Origin: Pararhizobium gei
Lineage (GTDB): Bacteria; Pseudomonadota; Alphaproteobacteria; Rhizobiales; Rhizobiaceae
Direction: 5' to 3'
NCBI RefSeq assembly: GCF_029223885.1
Contig: NZ_CP119409.1
Location: 2,134,001 to 2,198,000, forward strand
Length of the DNA: 64,000 bases
In this document: piece by piece, positions 8,046 through 17,600 of the stretch
Layout: each line of letters starts with the position of its first letter
How positions within the stretch are numbered: the first letter of the stretch is position 1
The notes under the pieces: generated by a model
What the model was told of the DNA's origin: nothing
Seen by the model: the letters and a program-made list of their open reading frames with translations, nothing else
Databases searched by the model: none
Made by a program: the position numbers and the translations under genes

Positions 8046-9719
8046 ATGTATCGTTATGATGAGTTCGACCACGCCTTTGTTTCAGATCGCGTCGCGCAGT
8101 TTCGCGATCAGGTGACGCGGCGTCTGTCGGGCGAGCTTTCCGAGGACGCATTCAAGCCGTTGCGTCTGATGAATGGCGTCTATCTTCAGCTCCATGCCTA
8201 TATGCTGCGGGTCGCCATCCCCTATGGGACACTGAACAGCCGGCAGATGCGGATGCTGGCCCATATCGCGCGGAAATATGATCGCGGCTATGGGCATTTC
8301 ACCACACGGCAGAACATCCAGTACAACTGGCCGAAGCTCTCGGATACGCCCGATATCCTGGCGGACCTCTCCTCTGTCGAGATGCACGCGATCCAGACAT
8401 CCGGAAACTGCATTCGCAACGTGACCGCCGACCATTTCGCCGGTGCGGCTGCGGACGAGGTGGCCGACCCGCGTCCCTATGCCGAGATCCTGCGCCAGTG
8501 GTCGTCGGTTCATCCCGAATTTTCCTTCCTGCCACGCAAGTTCAAGATTGCCGTCACCGGCGCCGAGCGCGATCGGGCAGCGATTCAGGTGCATGATATC
8601 GGCCTGCACCTGAAGAAGAACGATAAGGGCGAGATCGGTTTTGCCGTCTATGTCGGCGGCGGGCAGGGGCGCACGCCGATGGTGGCCAAGAAGATCAAGG
8701 ATTTCCTGCCCGAGCAGGATCTTCTGTCCTACACGACGGCCATCATGCGCGTTTACAACCTCCATGGCCGACGCGACAACAAGTACAAGGCGCGCATCAA
8801 GATCCTTGTCCACGAAACCGGTGCCGAGAAACTTGCAGGTCAGGTCGAGCAGGAGTTTCTTCAGCTGAAGAACACCGAGCTGAAGCTGCCGGAAGCCGAT
8901 ATCAATGCGATTTCGACCTATTTTGCCGCACCACCGCTGGCCGAAAGGCCGGAGGGCTGGGCTAGCCTGGCGCAGTGGAAGAGGACCGATCCCGAATTTG
9001 CGCGCTGGCTGCAGCAGAACGTTCAGCCGCACAAGCATCCCGACTATGGCATGGTGACCATTTCCCTGAAGCCGATCGGCGGCATTCCGGGCGATGCCAG
9101 CGACAGCCAGATGGATGCGATTGCCGATTTGGCGGAGGATTATGCTTTCGACGAGATCCGCATTAGTCATGAGCAGAACGTCATTCTGCCGCATGTCGCG
9201 CTGGCGGATCTGGAAGCCTTGTACCGCGGCCTCGTCGCAAACGGCCTGGCGACGGCGAATGCGGGGTTGATCACCGATATCATCGCCTGTCCGGGGCTCG
9301 ACTATTGCGCGCTGGCCAATGCCCGCTCCATCCCGCTGGCGCAGGAACTATCGACTCGCTTTGGCAATGCCGAGAGGCAGGCTGATATCGGCGAACTGAA
9401 GATCAAGATCTCCGGTTGCATCAATGCCTGCGGCCATCACCATGTCGGCCATATCGGCCTTTTGGGGGTGGAAAAGAAGGGAGCCGAGCTCTATCAGATC
9501 ACGCTCGGCGGCTCGGGCGACGAAAACACCTCGATCGGCGAAATCATCGGTCGCGGTTTCGAACCTGAAAAGGTGACCGATGCCGTCGAAACCATCGTCG
9601 ACACCTATCTCGGCCTGCGCAACGCCAGTTCCGAGACATTTCTGGAGGCCTATCGGCGGGTCGGTCCGCAGCCGTTCAAGGATGCGCTCTATGGGCGAAA
9701 CCAGCAGGAAGCGGCGTGA
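8046..9719 (+). CDS. cysI: Assimilatory sulfite/nitrite reductase, sirohaem-[4Fe-4S] type
   Basis: This 557-residue enzyme of the nitrite/sulfite reductase haemoprotein family reduces sulfite to sulfide with six electrons. The four cysteines that bind the coupled sirohaem-[4Fe-4S] centre are C415 and C421 (CPGLDYC) and C458 and C462 (GCINACGHHH). The early FTTRQNIQYNW segment belongs to the first half-repeat. ATG at 8046 was chosen because GAGGAAGAGA stands directly upstream; an in-frame TTG at 8031 overlaps the previous gene. The neighbouring ferredoxin-NADP reductase suggests ferredoxin rather than a CysJ flavoprotein as donor. A nitrite reductase function cannot be excluded from the fold alone, but the cys context favours sulfite. 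Confidence 0.94.
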   Translation: MYRYDEFDHAFVSDRVAQFRDQVTRRLSGELSEDAFKPLRLMNGVYLQLHAYMLRVAIPYGTLNSRQMRMLAHIARKYDRGYGHFTTRQNIQYNWPKLSDTPDILADLSSVEMHAIQTSGNCIRNVTADHFAGAAADEVADPRPYAEILRQWSSVHPEFSFLPRKFKIAVTGAERDRAAIQVHDIGLHLKKNDKGEIGFAVYVGGGQGRTPMVAKKIKDFLPEQDLLSYTTAIMRVYNLHGRRDNKYKARIKILVHETGAEKLAGQVEQEFLQLKNTELKLPEADINAISTYFAAPPLAERPEGWASLAQWKRTDPEFARWLQQNVQPHKHPDYGMVTISLKPIGGIPGDASDSQMDAIADLAEDYAFDEIRISHEQNVILPHVALADLEALYRGLVANGLATANAGLITDIIACPGLDYCALANARSIPLAQELSTRFGNAERQADIGELKIKISGCINACGHHHVGHIGLLGVEKKGAELYQITLGGSGDENTSIGEIIGRGFEPEKVTDAVETIVDTYLGLRNASSETFLEAYRRVGPQPFKDALYGRNQQEAA

Positions 9720-9739
9720 TCCAGGCCCCGAGGAACAAG

Positions 9740-10240
9740 ATGATGACGAAAATCTGGAAAGAGTCCGGCTTTGTGATCGATGATCCTTGGATCGTCGAGA
9801 CGGAAGACAGCAAGGCCGGATCGAATGAAAAGCCGATTCTTGGTATCGATGCCTTTTTGGAAAAGGCATCCTGTGGGGATAGCGGGCTCGGCGTGCTGGT
9901 TAATCCGGCGGATGACATCGTGCGGCTGCACCCCTTCATCGACCAGATTTCTCTGGTAGCCGTGGCTTTTCCCGCCTTCAACGACGGTCGCGCCTTCAGC
10001 CATGCTTCGCTGCTGCGCACCCGCCTTGGCTATTCAAGAGAAATCCGGGCCGTCGGCGATGTGCTGATCGACCAGGTGCCGTTGATGCTGCGTTGTGGTA
10101 TCGACAGCTTTGCCGTGACCAACGAGACGGCGCTCCGTCGTCTGTCCGAAAACCGTCTGCCGGGTATCGACAACCATTACCAGCCAACCGCCCGTCCTTC
10201 CGCGGAAGCAAACTCCTACAGCTGGCGCCGCGTTTCCTGA
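9740..10240 (+). CDS. DUF934 protein, sulfite-reduction accessory
   Basis: This protein of about 166 residues is of the DUF934 (COG3749) type that follows cysI in proteobacteria. It begins (M)MTKIWKESGF and contains the family's typical F-x-D-GRAFS segment (FPAFNDGRAFSHA) followed by LRTRLGY and GDVLIDQ. No cofactor motif is visible. The start at 9740/9743 lies just after the cysI stop and has GAGGAAC upstream; an in-frame GTG at 9716 overlaps cysI and is less likely. Family members are annotated as probable oxidoreductases of sulfite reduction on genomic context only. This is the last gene of the cysG operon before the fpr promoter. Confidence 0.87.
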   Translation: MMTKIWKESGFVIDDPWIVETEDSKAGSNEKPILGIDAFLEKASCGDSGLGVLVNPADDIVRLHPFIDQISLVAVAFPAFNDGRAFSHASLLRTRLGYSREIRAVGDVLIDQVPLMLRCGIDSFAVTNETALRRLSENRLPGIDNHYQPTARPSAEANSYSWRRVS

Positions 10241-10262
10241 CGGACTGCGACACAGTGCGACA

Positions 10263-10311
10263 GCGACCAGTTCTTAAAAAACCACTATAATTGGAATGCT
10301 ATTGCTTCCAA
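10263..10311 (+). promoter_or_regulatory. Candidate fpr promoter with inverted repeat
   Basis: A perfect TATAAT (10286-10291) stands 17 bp after GCGACC, a weak match to a -35. A perfect inverted repeat, TTGGAA-N9-TTCCAA (10291-10311), begins at the last base of the -10 element and would cover the transcription start. The half-sites and spacing look like a dimeric-regulator operator. The position would suit repression or redox control of fpr. The regulator is unknown. Confidence 0.5.
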
Positions 10312-10376
10312 AGCGCAACTGTTTGGAATATCCGCTGATATCCGAAGAAGTTTATCATTACAGGACCGAAGCCCAG

Positions 10377-11189
10377 ATGAATGCTCCTGCCAAGATCAAC
10401 GAGTTTGCCCCTGCAGTTCCGGCCGGCGTGTTTGCAGAGACGGTGACGGCTGTGAAACATTACACCGACCGTCTGTTCAGTTTCCGCATGACACGCCCGG
10501 CTGAATTCCGGTTCCGTTCGGGCGAATTTGCGATGATCGGCCTGATAATCGACGGCAAGCCGATCTACCGGGCCTATTCCATCGCAAGCCCGGCCTGGGA
10601 CGATGAGCTGGAGTTCTTCTCCATCAAGGTCCCGGATGGTCCGCTGACCTCGCACTTGCAGGGCATCAAACCGGGCGATCAGGTGCTGATGCGCAAGAAG
10701 CCCACGGGCACGCTGGTGCTCGACGCCCTGACGCCGGGCAAGCGCCTTTACATGTTTTCGACCGGCACCGGCATCGCGCCGTTTGCAAGCCTTATCCGGG
10801 ATCCGGAAACCTTCGAGAAATTCGAGGAAGTGATCCTCACGCATACGACCCGCGACGTGGCCGAACTGCAATACGGGTTCGACCTGATCGAGGAAATCCG
10901 CCATCACGAGTTCCTGTCAGAACTGGTGGGCGACAAGCTGCGCCACTATGCGACGGTGACACGCGAGGATTATCCCTTCAAAGGACGAATCACAAATCTC
11001 ATCCGCGACGGCAAATTCTTCTCCGACCTCGGCCTTGCCAAATTGGACCCCTCCGTCGATCGCGGCATGATCTGCGGATCGACCGAAATGCTCAAGGAAA
11101 CCAAGGAGTTGCTCGAGGCCGCCGGCTTGACCGAAGGCGCGAACAACAAGCCTGGCGAATTCGTCATCGAACGGGCCTTCGTTGGGTAG
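10377..11189 (+). CDS. fpr: Ferredoxin-NADP+ reductase
   Basis: This 270-residue FAD enzyme transfers electrons between NADPH and ferredoxin or flavodoxin. It has the FAD-binding RAYSIASP motif, the NADP-binding segment FSTGTGIAPFASLI, and the bacterial-type C-terminus FVIERAFVG. ATG at 10377 (MNAPAKINEF) was chosen for its AGGA upstream and its fit to family length; an in-frame ATG at 10296 lies inside the promoter and operator region. It follows the cysG-DUF2849-cysI-DUF934 operon and is a likely electron supplier for CysI. It has its own candidate promoter and a strong terminator, so it can be transcribed alone. In other bacteria fpr is oxidative-stress-responsive, which would suit the operator-like repeat. 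Confidence 0.95.
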   Translation: MNAPAKINEFAPAVPAGVFAETVTAVKHYTDRLFSFRMTRPAEFRFRSGEFAMIGLIIDGKPIYRAYSIASPAWDDELEFFSIKVPDGPLTSHLQGIKPGDQVLMRKKPTGTLVLDALTPGKRLYMFSTGTGIAPFASLIRDPETFEKFEEVILTHTTRDVAELQYGFDLIEEIRHHEFLSELVGDKLRHYATVTREDYPFKGRITNLIRDGKFFSDLGLAKLDPSVDRGMICGSTEMLKETKELLEAAGLTEGANNKPGEFVIERAFVG

Positions 11190-11213
11190 ACGCTATGACG
11201 ATCGCTAGAAGAG

Positions 11214-11236
11214 GGCGGCCGGTGGCCGCCTTTTTT
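11214..11236 (+). terminator. Rho-independent terminator after fpr
   Basis: GGCGGCC (11214-11220), a GGT loop and GGCCGCC (11224-11230) form a perfect 7-bp GC stem followed by six T residues. It ends the sulfur/fpr block. Confidence 0.9.
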
Positions 11237-11319
11237 GTGAGATCGGCACATTGAGCCGTATGTGTGGGAATGGCAAAGGCCGCCCGACTTTGCCGGTCCG
11301 CGGTCAACACCGACACATG

Positions 11320-12807
11320 TTACAGAAAGAAATAACCCTTTTGTAGCGTGACCGCATCGTCGAGATGGATGGCGAAGTCGGCGCGTTTGTCGCCGTTCAC
11401 GTCCGCATAGATATAGCTGTCCGATGCGCCCGTCGAATATCGCAGCTCGCCCGCCTTGCCGGTGAACGCTGCCTTGGCGATGAAATTGAAGCCCTGATTG
11501 CCGGTCGTTGTCGTGTTGGCATCGATACCGGCCAGATAGATTCGGTCGCCCTGTGACCCCAGGAAATCCAGGATTGTATCGCGGCCTGTGGTCGCGACCG
11601 TCGAGTCCGCCGCTGATCTGAAGACAAAGATATCCGCGCCGGCTTCGCCTGCAAGGCGATCCGTTCCCTGTCCGCCCTCCAGCCTGTCATTGCCAGTGCC
11701 GCCAATGAGCGTGTCGTTTCCGGTTTCGCCGGTCAGCAAATCGTTGCCGGCGAAGCCCTGCAGAACGTTCGCAGCCTGATTGCCCATGATCTGGTCGTTG
11801 CCCGAACCACCCTTGACGTTTTCGATCAGGGAGCGGGTGTCGCCGCGATAGAGCAGGGCATTGTAGATATTGCCGCCTGCGTATCCTTCGTTCTGGATGC
11901 CGTCGAGGAATGCCAGCTGATCTTCACTGAACAACGAGGACATCCCGGGACGAAGATCGATCTTGAGGTTCGCCTTATAAGCAGTCAGGTCGAAGGTGTC
12001 CCTGCCGCCCCCATCCCAGATCGTCGCGAAGATGCGGTTTGCACCCGGCGCGATCGCAACAGCGCCGTCGACGATCGTCTGGCCGTTGCCCGGTGTCCAT
12101 TTGTAGACGGTGTCACCGTTCTTCGTCGTGAAATCGGCCCCATACATCGTCTGGAGGGCTGCGATGTCGGCCATCATGAATGTCTGCGGCGCGCCGAATC
12201 CTTCATAGTCATAGCCTTCGACGGGATCGCCGACATAGCCGCTATATGTCATGACCGTGTATTCGACGGAATCGAATTTTGCGGGAACTGCCCCGTATTC
12301 ATCTGCCTCATGGCCGTGTTTCAGGCCGAGCGCGTGCCCGAGCTCGTGGATCATCGTGTGCCAGGCGTAGTTTCCGGCCACTGGTTTGCGATAGTCGTTC
12401 TCGGTACCGGCATATTCGGTGCTGAACCAGACATCGCCGGCATTCTCATCCGTGCCGGGGTAATAGGCATAGGCCGTCGGCGAGGCGTCGTCCGACTGCG
12501 CAAAACGCAGTGTGGATGTCGCCGCCGTCCCAGCGGAAAAAGACAGGTTGGTGAAGCCTTCAACGGAGAAGCCGTCATTGGCGGATCCGCCGAAGGATTG
12601 CTCCATCGCAAACAGCGCTGCGTTTTTCTGCAGGGTGGATATAGCAGCAAAATTGTTCGACGCTTCGCTGATGCCGGGATAATGGCTGGCGCTCGTTGGA
12701 AAGGCGTAGGTGACCGAACTTGCCCAGGCAAAGCCGGACATGACCCCGTCTATGGTCTGATTGCCGGTACTTGAAACAAGTTTGATCGTTTTATTGATGC
12801 CAGTCAT
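11320..12807 (-). CDS. M10 (serralysin-like) zinc metallopeptidase with RTX repeats
   Basis: This is a 495-residue secreted metallopeptidase. The catalytic zinc motif HELGHALGLKH (His154, His158, His164) is complete and is followed by the Met-turn (VMTYSG, Met186). Residues about 333-394 carry glycine/aspartate RTX nonapeptides (GGSGNDQI, GNDLLTG, GNDTLIGG, GNDRLEGG) that bind calcium after export. The rest matches the serralysin C-terminal domain, ending in a hydrophobic GYFFL. There is no Sec signal, as expected for type I secretion, but no ABC/MFP exporter genes are nearby. Start 12807 has GGGGA upstream; a TTG at 12822 is less likely. It is divergent from the caspase/cytochrome cluster, and whether it belongs functionally with that cluster is unknown. 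Confidence 0.92.
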   Translation of the reverse strand: MTGINKTIKLVSSTGNQTIDGVMSGFAWASSVTYAFPTSASHYPGISEASNNFAAISTLQKNAALFAMEQSFGGSANDGFSVEGFTNLSFSAGTAATSTLRFAQSDDASPTAYAYYPGTDENAGDVWFSTEYAGTENDYRKPVAGNYAWHTMIHELGHALGLKHGHEADEYGAVPAKFDSVEYTVMTYSGYVGDPVEGYDYEGFGAPQTFMMADIAALQTMYGADFTTKNGDTVYKWTPGNGQTIVDGAVAIAPGANRIFATIWDGGGRDTFDLTAYKANLKIDLRPGMSSLFSEDQLAFLDGIQNEGYAGGNIYNALLYRGDTRSLIENVKGGSGNDQIMGNQAANVLQGFAGNDLLTGETGNDTLIGGTGNDRLEGGQGTDRLAGEAGADIFVFRSAADSTVATTGRDTILDFLGSQGDRIYLAGIDANTTTTGNQGFNFIAKAAFTGKAGELRYSTGASDSYIYADVNGDKRADFAIHLDDAVTLQKGYFFL

Positions 12808-12889
12808 TCTAAAGATCCCCAAATATGCGCTGGCACTTTCTGCCCGATTCCAGCGTTGCCGTATATAAGCAACTAAAGGAACCTGTTAG

Positions 12890-12902
12890 TGACAGCGTGT
12901 CA
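12890..12902. promoter_or_regulatory. Palindrome TGACA-N3-TGTCA in divergent intergenic region
   Basis: A perfect 5+5 inverted repeat lies in the 129-bp gap between the M10 peptidase and the small gene at 12937, just downstream of an AT-rich TATATAA box (12862-12868). It could be an operator for either direction. No known regulator was recognised. Confidence 0.35.
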
Positions 12903-12936
12903 TACAAGCCTTGCCGAAGACTGGAGCCGATGCATC

Positions 12937-13212
12937 ATGCTTGCGGATAGTCGCAATACCCTGCCGTTCGCGGCGCTTCTGTCCGTTCTCTTCGCTGCAC
13001 TTTCCCCTGTGCATTCAGCAGCTCAGACGCCGGAAAAGACCGACGGTATCATGGCTCCTGGTCCCGACATCGAAGCGGCGGTAAAATCCGAATACGACCG
13101 GGCCGTCAGGAAGGGCACCCGCGAAGCTTACCACCGGTTTATCCGGCGTCATCCTGATCATCCGTTGGCTAACGAAGCGCGCGATAGGCTGGAAAAAGAC
13201 GAGACAAAGTAA
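12937..13212 (+). CDS. Small exported protein with a single caspase-associated helical repeat
   Basis: This 91-residue protein has a signal peptide (hydrophobic LPFAALLSVLFAAL, likely cleavage after SAA) and a charged helical mature part. Residues about 50-88 read as one repeat: alternating helices around EYDRAVRKGTREAYHRFI and RHPDHPLANEARDRL. This pattern (helix, AYxxFxxxxPxxPxAxxAxxRL) is familiar as a TPR/Sel1-like repeat found beside bacterial caspase-like domains. ATG at 12937 has GGAG 11 nt upstream; a GTG at 12889 would extend it. It is the first plus-strand gene of the cluster that ends in two caspase-like proteins, 144 bp before the flavocytochrome gene. The function is unknown. Confidence 0.7.
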   Translation: MLADSRNTLPFAALLSVLFAALSPVHSAAQTPEKTDGIMAPGPDIEAAVKSEYDRAVRKGTREAYHRFIRRHPDHPLANEARDRLEKDETK

Positions 13213-13240
13213 CCGGGGAAACAGACTGCCGCTGCCGTCG

Positions 13241-13277
13241 CGAATAAACGTCATCGGGTATTCGTATGCTTTACAAT
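13241..13277 (+). promoter_or_regulatory. Candidate promoter/operator for the flavocytochrome-caspase operon
   Basis: An inverted repeat CGAATA-N12-TATTCG (13241-13264) is followed by TACAAT (13272-13277), a five-of-six match to a -10 box, 79 bp before the GTG start of the membrane flavocytochrome. The -35 match is poor, which would fit an activator-dependent promoter. It is a weak call. Confidence 0.3.
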
Positions 13278-13356
13278 AGCGGTTGACGAAGCTTTGCAGG
13301 CTTGCCAGTCTTGCCGCGGGGAGCCCGCATCGATCGGGCAGAGCGAGGAACGTTTC

Positions 13357-14616
13357 GTGAGCGCGGGGAGTCTATTGGTTTGGTCATTGATGGCCTTGGC
13401 GGGGCTTCTGGCCGTTCCGTCCGTCAGCCATACCAATGCCGGCACCACGATTTCCCTGATGGCCTCTTCGATGGCTTTTACAGGCATGGCGATTGCCCTG
13501 TTCATGGCGACGCGTCCGCCCTTCGTGGAGCGCCTTTTCGGCGGACTCGACCGCATCTATCGCACGCACCGCCGGGTCGGTATCACGGTCCTCATCCTGA
13601 TCTTGGTGCATTATTTCGTGACACCTGATTTCAAGGGACTGTCGCTCACCAGCGGCTTGAACAGTCTGGCGGCAGAGGCGGGCGAATATGCTTTCTACGG
13701 ATTTGTCGTCCTGCTGACGCTCAGTATCGTGAAAATCATCCCGAAAACGAAAATCGAGATACCCTATCATTACTGGCGGCTGACGCATCGATTTATCGGC
13801 CTGCTCTTCATCATGGTAGCGTTCCACCAGACCTTCATCAAGCGGCCCTATGACGGCACGGCAATGCTCGCGACCTATCTCAATATTTTTGCGATGATAG
13901 GCACGATCAGCTATATCTACACCCAGCTTTTCCCCTGGCTGCGCACCCGCACCTACGAAGTCTTCGACGTTGTCCGGCATGACGGCGCGACAGTGATCTC
14001 GGCGCGGCCGAAAGGACGGCCTCTCAAGGCCCGCCCCGGCCAGTTCGGGTTTTTCCGCGTCAACAAGCCGGGCCTGCGCGAGCCGCATCCTTTCACCATC
14101 GCCGGCCTGGATGCAGACGGGGTCGTCCGGTTCGCGATCAAACCGCTTGGCGACTTCACCAAGGCACTACGGGACAGTATCGCCGTCGGAGACAGCCTGA
14201 AGCTCGAGGGCGGATATGGGCATTTCAATCATCGCCGGGGCGGTAAAAAGCAGATCTGGCTTGCCGGCGGCATCGGGGTCACGCCGTTTCTCGCCATGGC
14301 AAAAAGCCTCACTGGCGACGAGGGCCAGGATATCCACATGGTCTATTGCGTGCGCGACCGCAGGGAGGCCATTGGCCTGGACACGCTCGAGGCCCAGGCG
14401 GAAAAATTGTCGAATTTCACTTTCAACCTGCACGATTCCAACACCGCCGGACGTCTCGATGCCGCCAAGCTTGCAGCCGCCAGCACGGTCGATCCCGCCG
14501 GCGCGGATCTCTGGTTCTGCGGCCCGCCGCTGCTGCGGATCGCCATTGAAAAAGGCCTGAAAGAACTGGGTAAAAAGCCGAGGCGTGTCGAGTTCGAACA
14601 GTTCGAGTTCCGATAA
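13357..14616 (+). CDS. Ferric-reductase/NOX-type transmembrane flavocytochrome
   Basis: This 419-residue inner-membrane oxidoreductase has about six N-terminal helices (ferric-reductase-like transmembrane domain). Histidine pairs at H71/H85 and H144/H157 are spaced as in b-haem ligation across two helices. An FAD-binding FR-type domain follows (HPFTIAG, residues 244-250), then an NAD(P)H-binding domain (GGIGVTPF from residue 304, C-terminal WFCGPP and FEQFEFR). Such proteins pass electrons from cytoplasmic NAD(P)H through FAD and two haems to the outer side of the membrane. Start GTG 13357 has GAGGAA directly upstream. Only 38 bp separate it from the exported tetrahaem cytochrome, a plausible acceptor. 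Known relatives reduce Fe(III) or make superoxide; the substrate here is not determined. Confidence 0.88.
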   Translation: MSAGSLLVWSLMALAGLLAVPSVSHTNAGTTISLMASSMAFTGMAIALFMATRPPFVERLFGGLDRIYRTHRRVGITVLILILVHYFVTPDFKGLSLTSGLNSLAAEAGEYAFYGFVVLLTLSIVKIIPKTKIEIPYHYWRLTHRFIGLLFIMVAFHQTFIKRPYDGTAMLATYLNIFAMIGTISYIYTQLFPWLRTRTYEVFDVVRHDGATVISARPKGRPLKARPGQFGFFRVNKPGLREPHPFTIAGLDADGVVRFAIKPLGDFTKALRDSIAVGDSLKLEGGYGHFNHRRGGKKQIWLAGGIGVTPFLAMAKSLTGDEGQDIHMVYCVRDRREAIGLDTLEAQAEKLSNFTFNLHDSNTAGRLDAAKLAAASTVDPAGADLWFCGPPLLRIAIEKGLKELGKKPRRVEFEQFEFR

Positions 14617-14654
14617 GCCTGCATTGTTGGTTATTTTTTATGAAGGGGACAGCC

Positions 14655-17600
14655 ATGCGCATGTTCGATCGAGCAGTTCGGCATTTTACCGCTGGCCTGC
14701 CGCGCCATCTTATGGGATTGGCGGCTGTTTTGGCCGTTCTCATTCACTGTCCCGGCACAGCGTCCGCACGCGATCCTTTCGCCGAAGACGCCTATGCCAC
14801 ACACAAGTCGAACCCCGAAAACGGTAAATATCTGTTCAACGCGTCCGGCTGTGGCGCCTGCCATGGCTCGGGCAGCAATACCGAGCTTTTGTCGGGCGGG
14901 ATGGAAATGGACACGGCGATCGGCAAATTCTACGCGCCGAACATCTCGCCCCATGCGAACGGCATCGGCGGATGGACCAATGCGCAGTTTCTCAATGCGG
15001 TCATGCAGGGGCTCGATCGCGACGGCAATCATCTTTATCCGGTCATGCCCTACACCTCCTATGGTGGCATGAAACCGGAAGACGTTCTCGACATCAAAGC
15101 CTATATCGATACGCTCCAGCAATCGGATGCTGTCTCGCAGGAGCACGAGATTGCCTTCCCCTACAGCCGGCAGACAACGATCACACTCTGGAAGCGCAGC
15201 CATTTCAATGTGCAAGCCTATCAGCCACGGGAAGAAACCCAGATGGAACGCGGCCGGTACCTGGTCGAAAATGTCGGCGGTTGCGGCGATTGCCACACGC
15301 CGCGCACGACCACCTATGGGCTCGACATGGAAAACGCCTATGCCGGGGAGAAAGGGCTGACGGGTGCGGTGGCTCCGGATATCACCAAGGCGCGGATGTC
15401 CACGCTTGCCTCGCCTGATGTCTTCACCGTCGGGCTCATCGAGGAGGGTAAAAAACTGTCCGGATCACCGCTCACGGACCCGGTCATGCGCGAAATCGCG
15501 CATGGTCTGAAGGCTCTGACGGAAAAGGACCGGACGGCCATCTACGCCTTCTTGGCCGACCGCGAGGTCAAGCCACCGGAGCCCGTCGGCCAATCCGCGA
15601 CCGCGGTCTGCAAGGAATCCACGCCCGCATCGGCGCTGGCCGGTGACAACGCGGCGCTGGCAACCCAGGCGGATGCCTTCATCGGAAAATACTGCCGCAA
15701 CTGCCATGGACCGGGCGAAAGCTCGCAGGGCAGCTATCCCGCCAGTGATCTCGCTTCCATCGCCGCCGACGCCACCTTCGTGGTGCCGGGCGATGCGGCG
15801 AAATCCCGACTGTTCACGTCGGTCACCAGCGGCCGGATGCCGCTTGGCAAACGCCCTTCGGCGGAAGAGGTGAAGAGCCTGGAAGACTGGGTCAACGGAC
15901 TCAAGCAGTCCGACCTGCCAGATGCGGCGGCGGCAAAGCCCGACCGGACGCGTCCCATGCTCTCCTACGGCGATTTCATTGAGGCAGGCCTGAAGGATAT
16001 TTCCAAGGTCGGCGAACTCGACCGCCAGTACATCCGCTATTTCTCCTATCGCAATCAATACAATGGCATGATGAGCTGCGAAGAAGACAAGACGTTCATG
16101 AAGCGCATGGACGTTCTGGCGGGCGGTTTCAAGAAGATGCTCAACTCGCTGTCCTATGGCCCCAAGCTGGTTTTGCCGCAGGAGGTCGAAGGCACGAACG
16201 GCCTGATGGTGCGGGTCGATCTGCGTGATCTCCAGTGGACGGCGGAAGACTATAACTTCCTGATCACGCAGTATTTCTATGGTGTCGATCCGGCGAGCGA
16301 TGCGTCGCTGCTGGCTTTGACGAAAGAGACCGACACGGTCCTCCCGATCATGCGCGTCGATTGGTTCATGGCCAATGCGGCAAAGCCGAAAGTGTATAAC
16401 CAGCTGATGAAGCTGCCGACCCATATCCGTGACCTGGAAAAGCGCTTCCAGATCGACGTGGACGAAAATATCCGCCGTCGCCAGGTCTTGAGGGCAGGCT
16501 TCGCCGATGGTTCTTCCGGCGTGTCCGATCACAATCGCATGCTGGAGCGTCACGACATGCCGTTCGGCGGATATTACTGGAAGTCCTATGATTTCGGCGG
16601 CGATGTCGGCAAGCAGGTTCTCAAGCGTTTCCCGCACGGGCCGAAGGAAATCGAGCCTCTGGATGCCGGCCTGACATCGTTCGAGCATGACGGAGGTGAA
16701 ATGATCTTCTCCCTGCCCAATGGTCTCCAGGGCTACTACCTCTCCACGGCCGAGGGAAAACAGCTCGATGTCGGCCCGACCTCTATCGTCTCGTTCCGCG
16801 AGCGCCCGATCGGCAAGGGTGTCGAGATCACCAATGCACGGTCTTGCTTCGATTGCCACGCCAATGGCATTCTGTCGAAACGCGACCAGCTCCGCGAGCA
16901 TATCGAGACCTCGACGCTGTTCAGCAAGGATCAGCAGGCCGTGCTGCTCGACATGTATGTGCCGCAGGAAGAGCTCGATGCCGCTTACAACAAAGACCGG
17001 CAGCGCTTCGTCGATGCTCTGGTGAAACTGGGGGTAACCGAGCCGACGCCCGATGGCAGCGCCCAGAGCATGCAGGCACCCGGCAATACCGAACTCGTTA
17101 CCTATTTTGCCGACGAATATGAGGACGAACTCGATTTCGAGGCCCTGGCGGCGGAATTCGACATGAAGCCCAAGGAGTTTTCAGCCGCGATCAAGCGGGT
17201 GGAAGACAGAGACGCGCTTCGGCTTGGCATCGACTGGATCACCATCCTCGAATCCGGCGGCACCATTCCGCGCTCCGAAGTCGAGCAGCAGTTTCCGCTT
17301 CTGCTTTCGCCGCTGATGCAACTGAAGCCGCTCGATACAACGACGGTGCGCGTGGCGGCGTCGGTGAGAACCGAGGAGGTGGCTGGCCAGACGGCGCATC
17401 AGACGCCGGTCCAGGCGGAAACCATTCAGGCGGCAACACCGGCATACCGCCAGGAAAAGCCTGCCGAAAACAAGCTGGAATTGGCGCTGCACGTATCCTC
17501 GACCTCCGCCAGGGTCGGAGACCTGCTGTCGTTCGAACTGAGTACCAACAAAGCCTGTGAGTTGCAGGTGCTCTATGTCGAAGAGACGGGAAATGTCGAG

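Noticed and set aside
12830..12845. A sigma-54-like element (TGGCAC...TGC) upstream of the caspase cluster
   Set aside because: The spacing between the GG and GC elements is two bases too short for a -24/-12 promoter.
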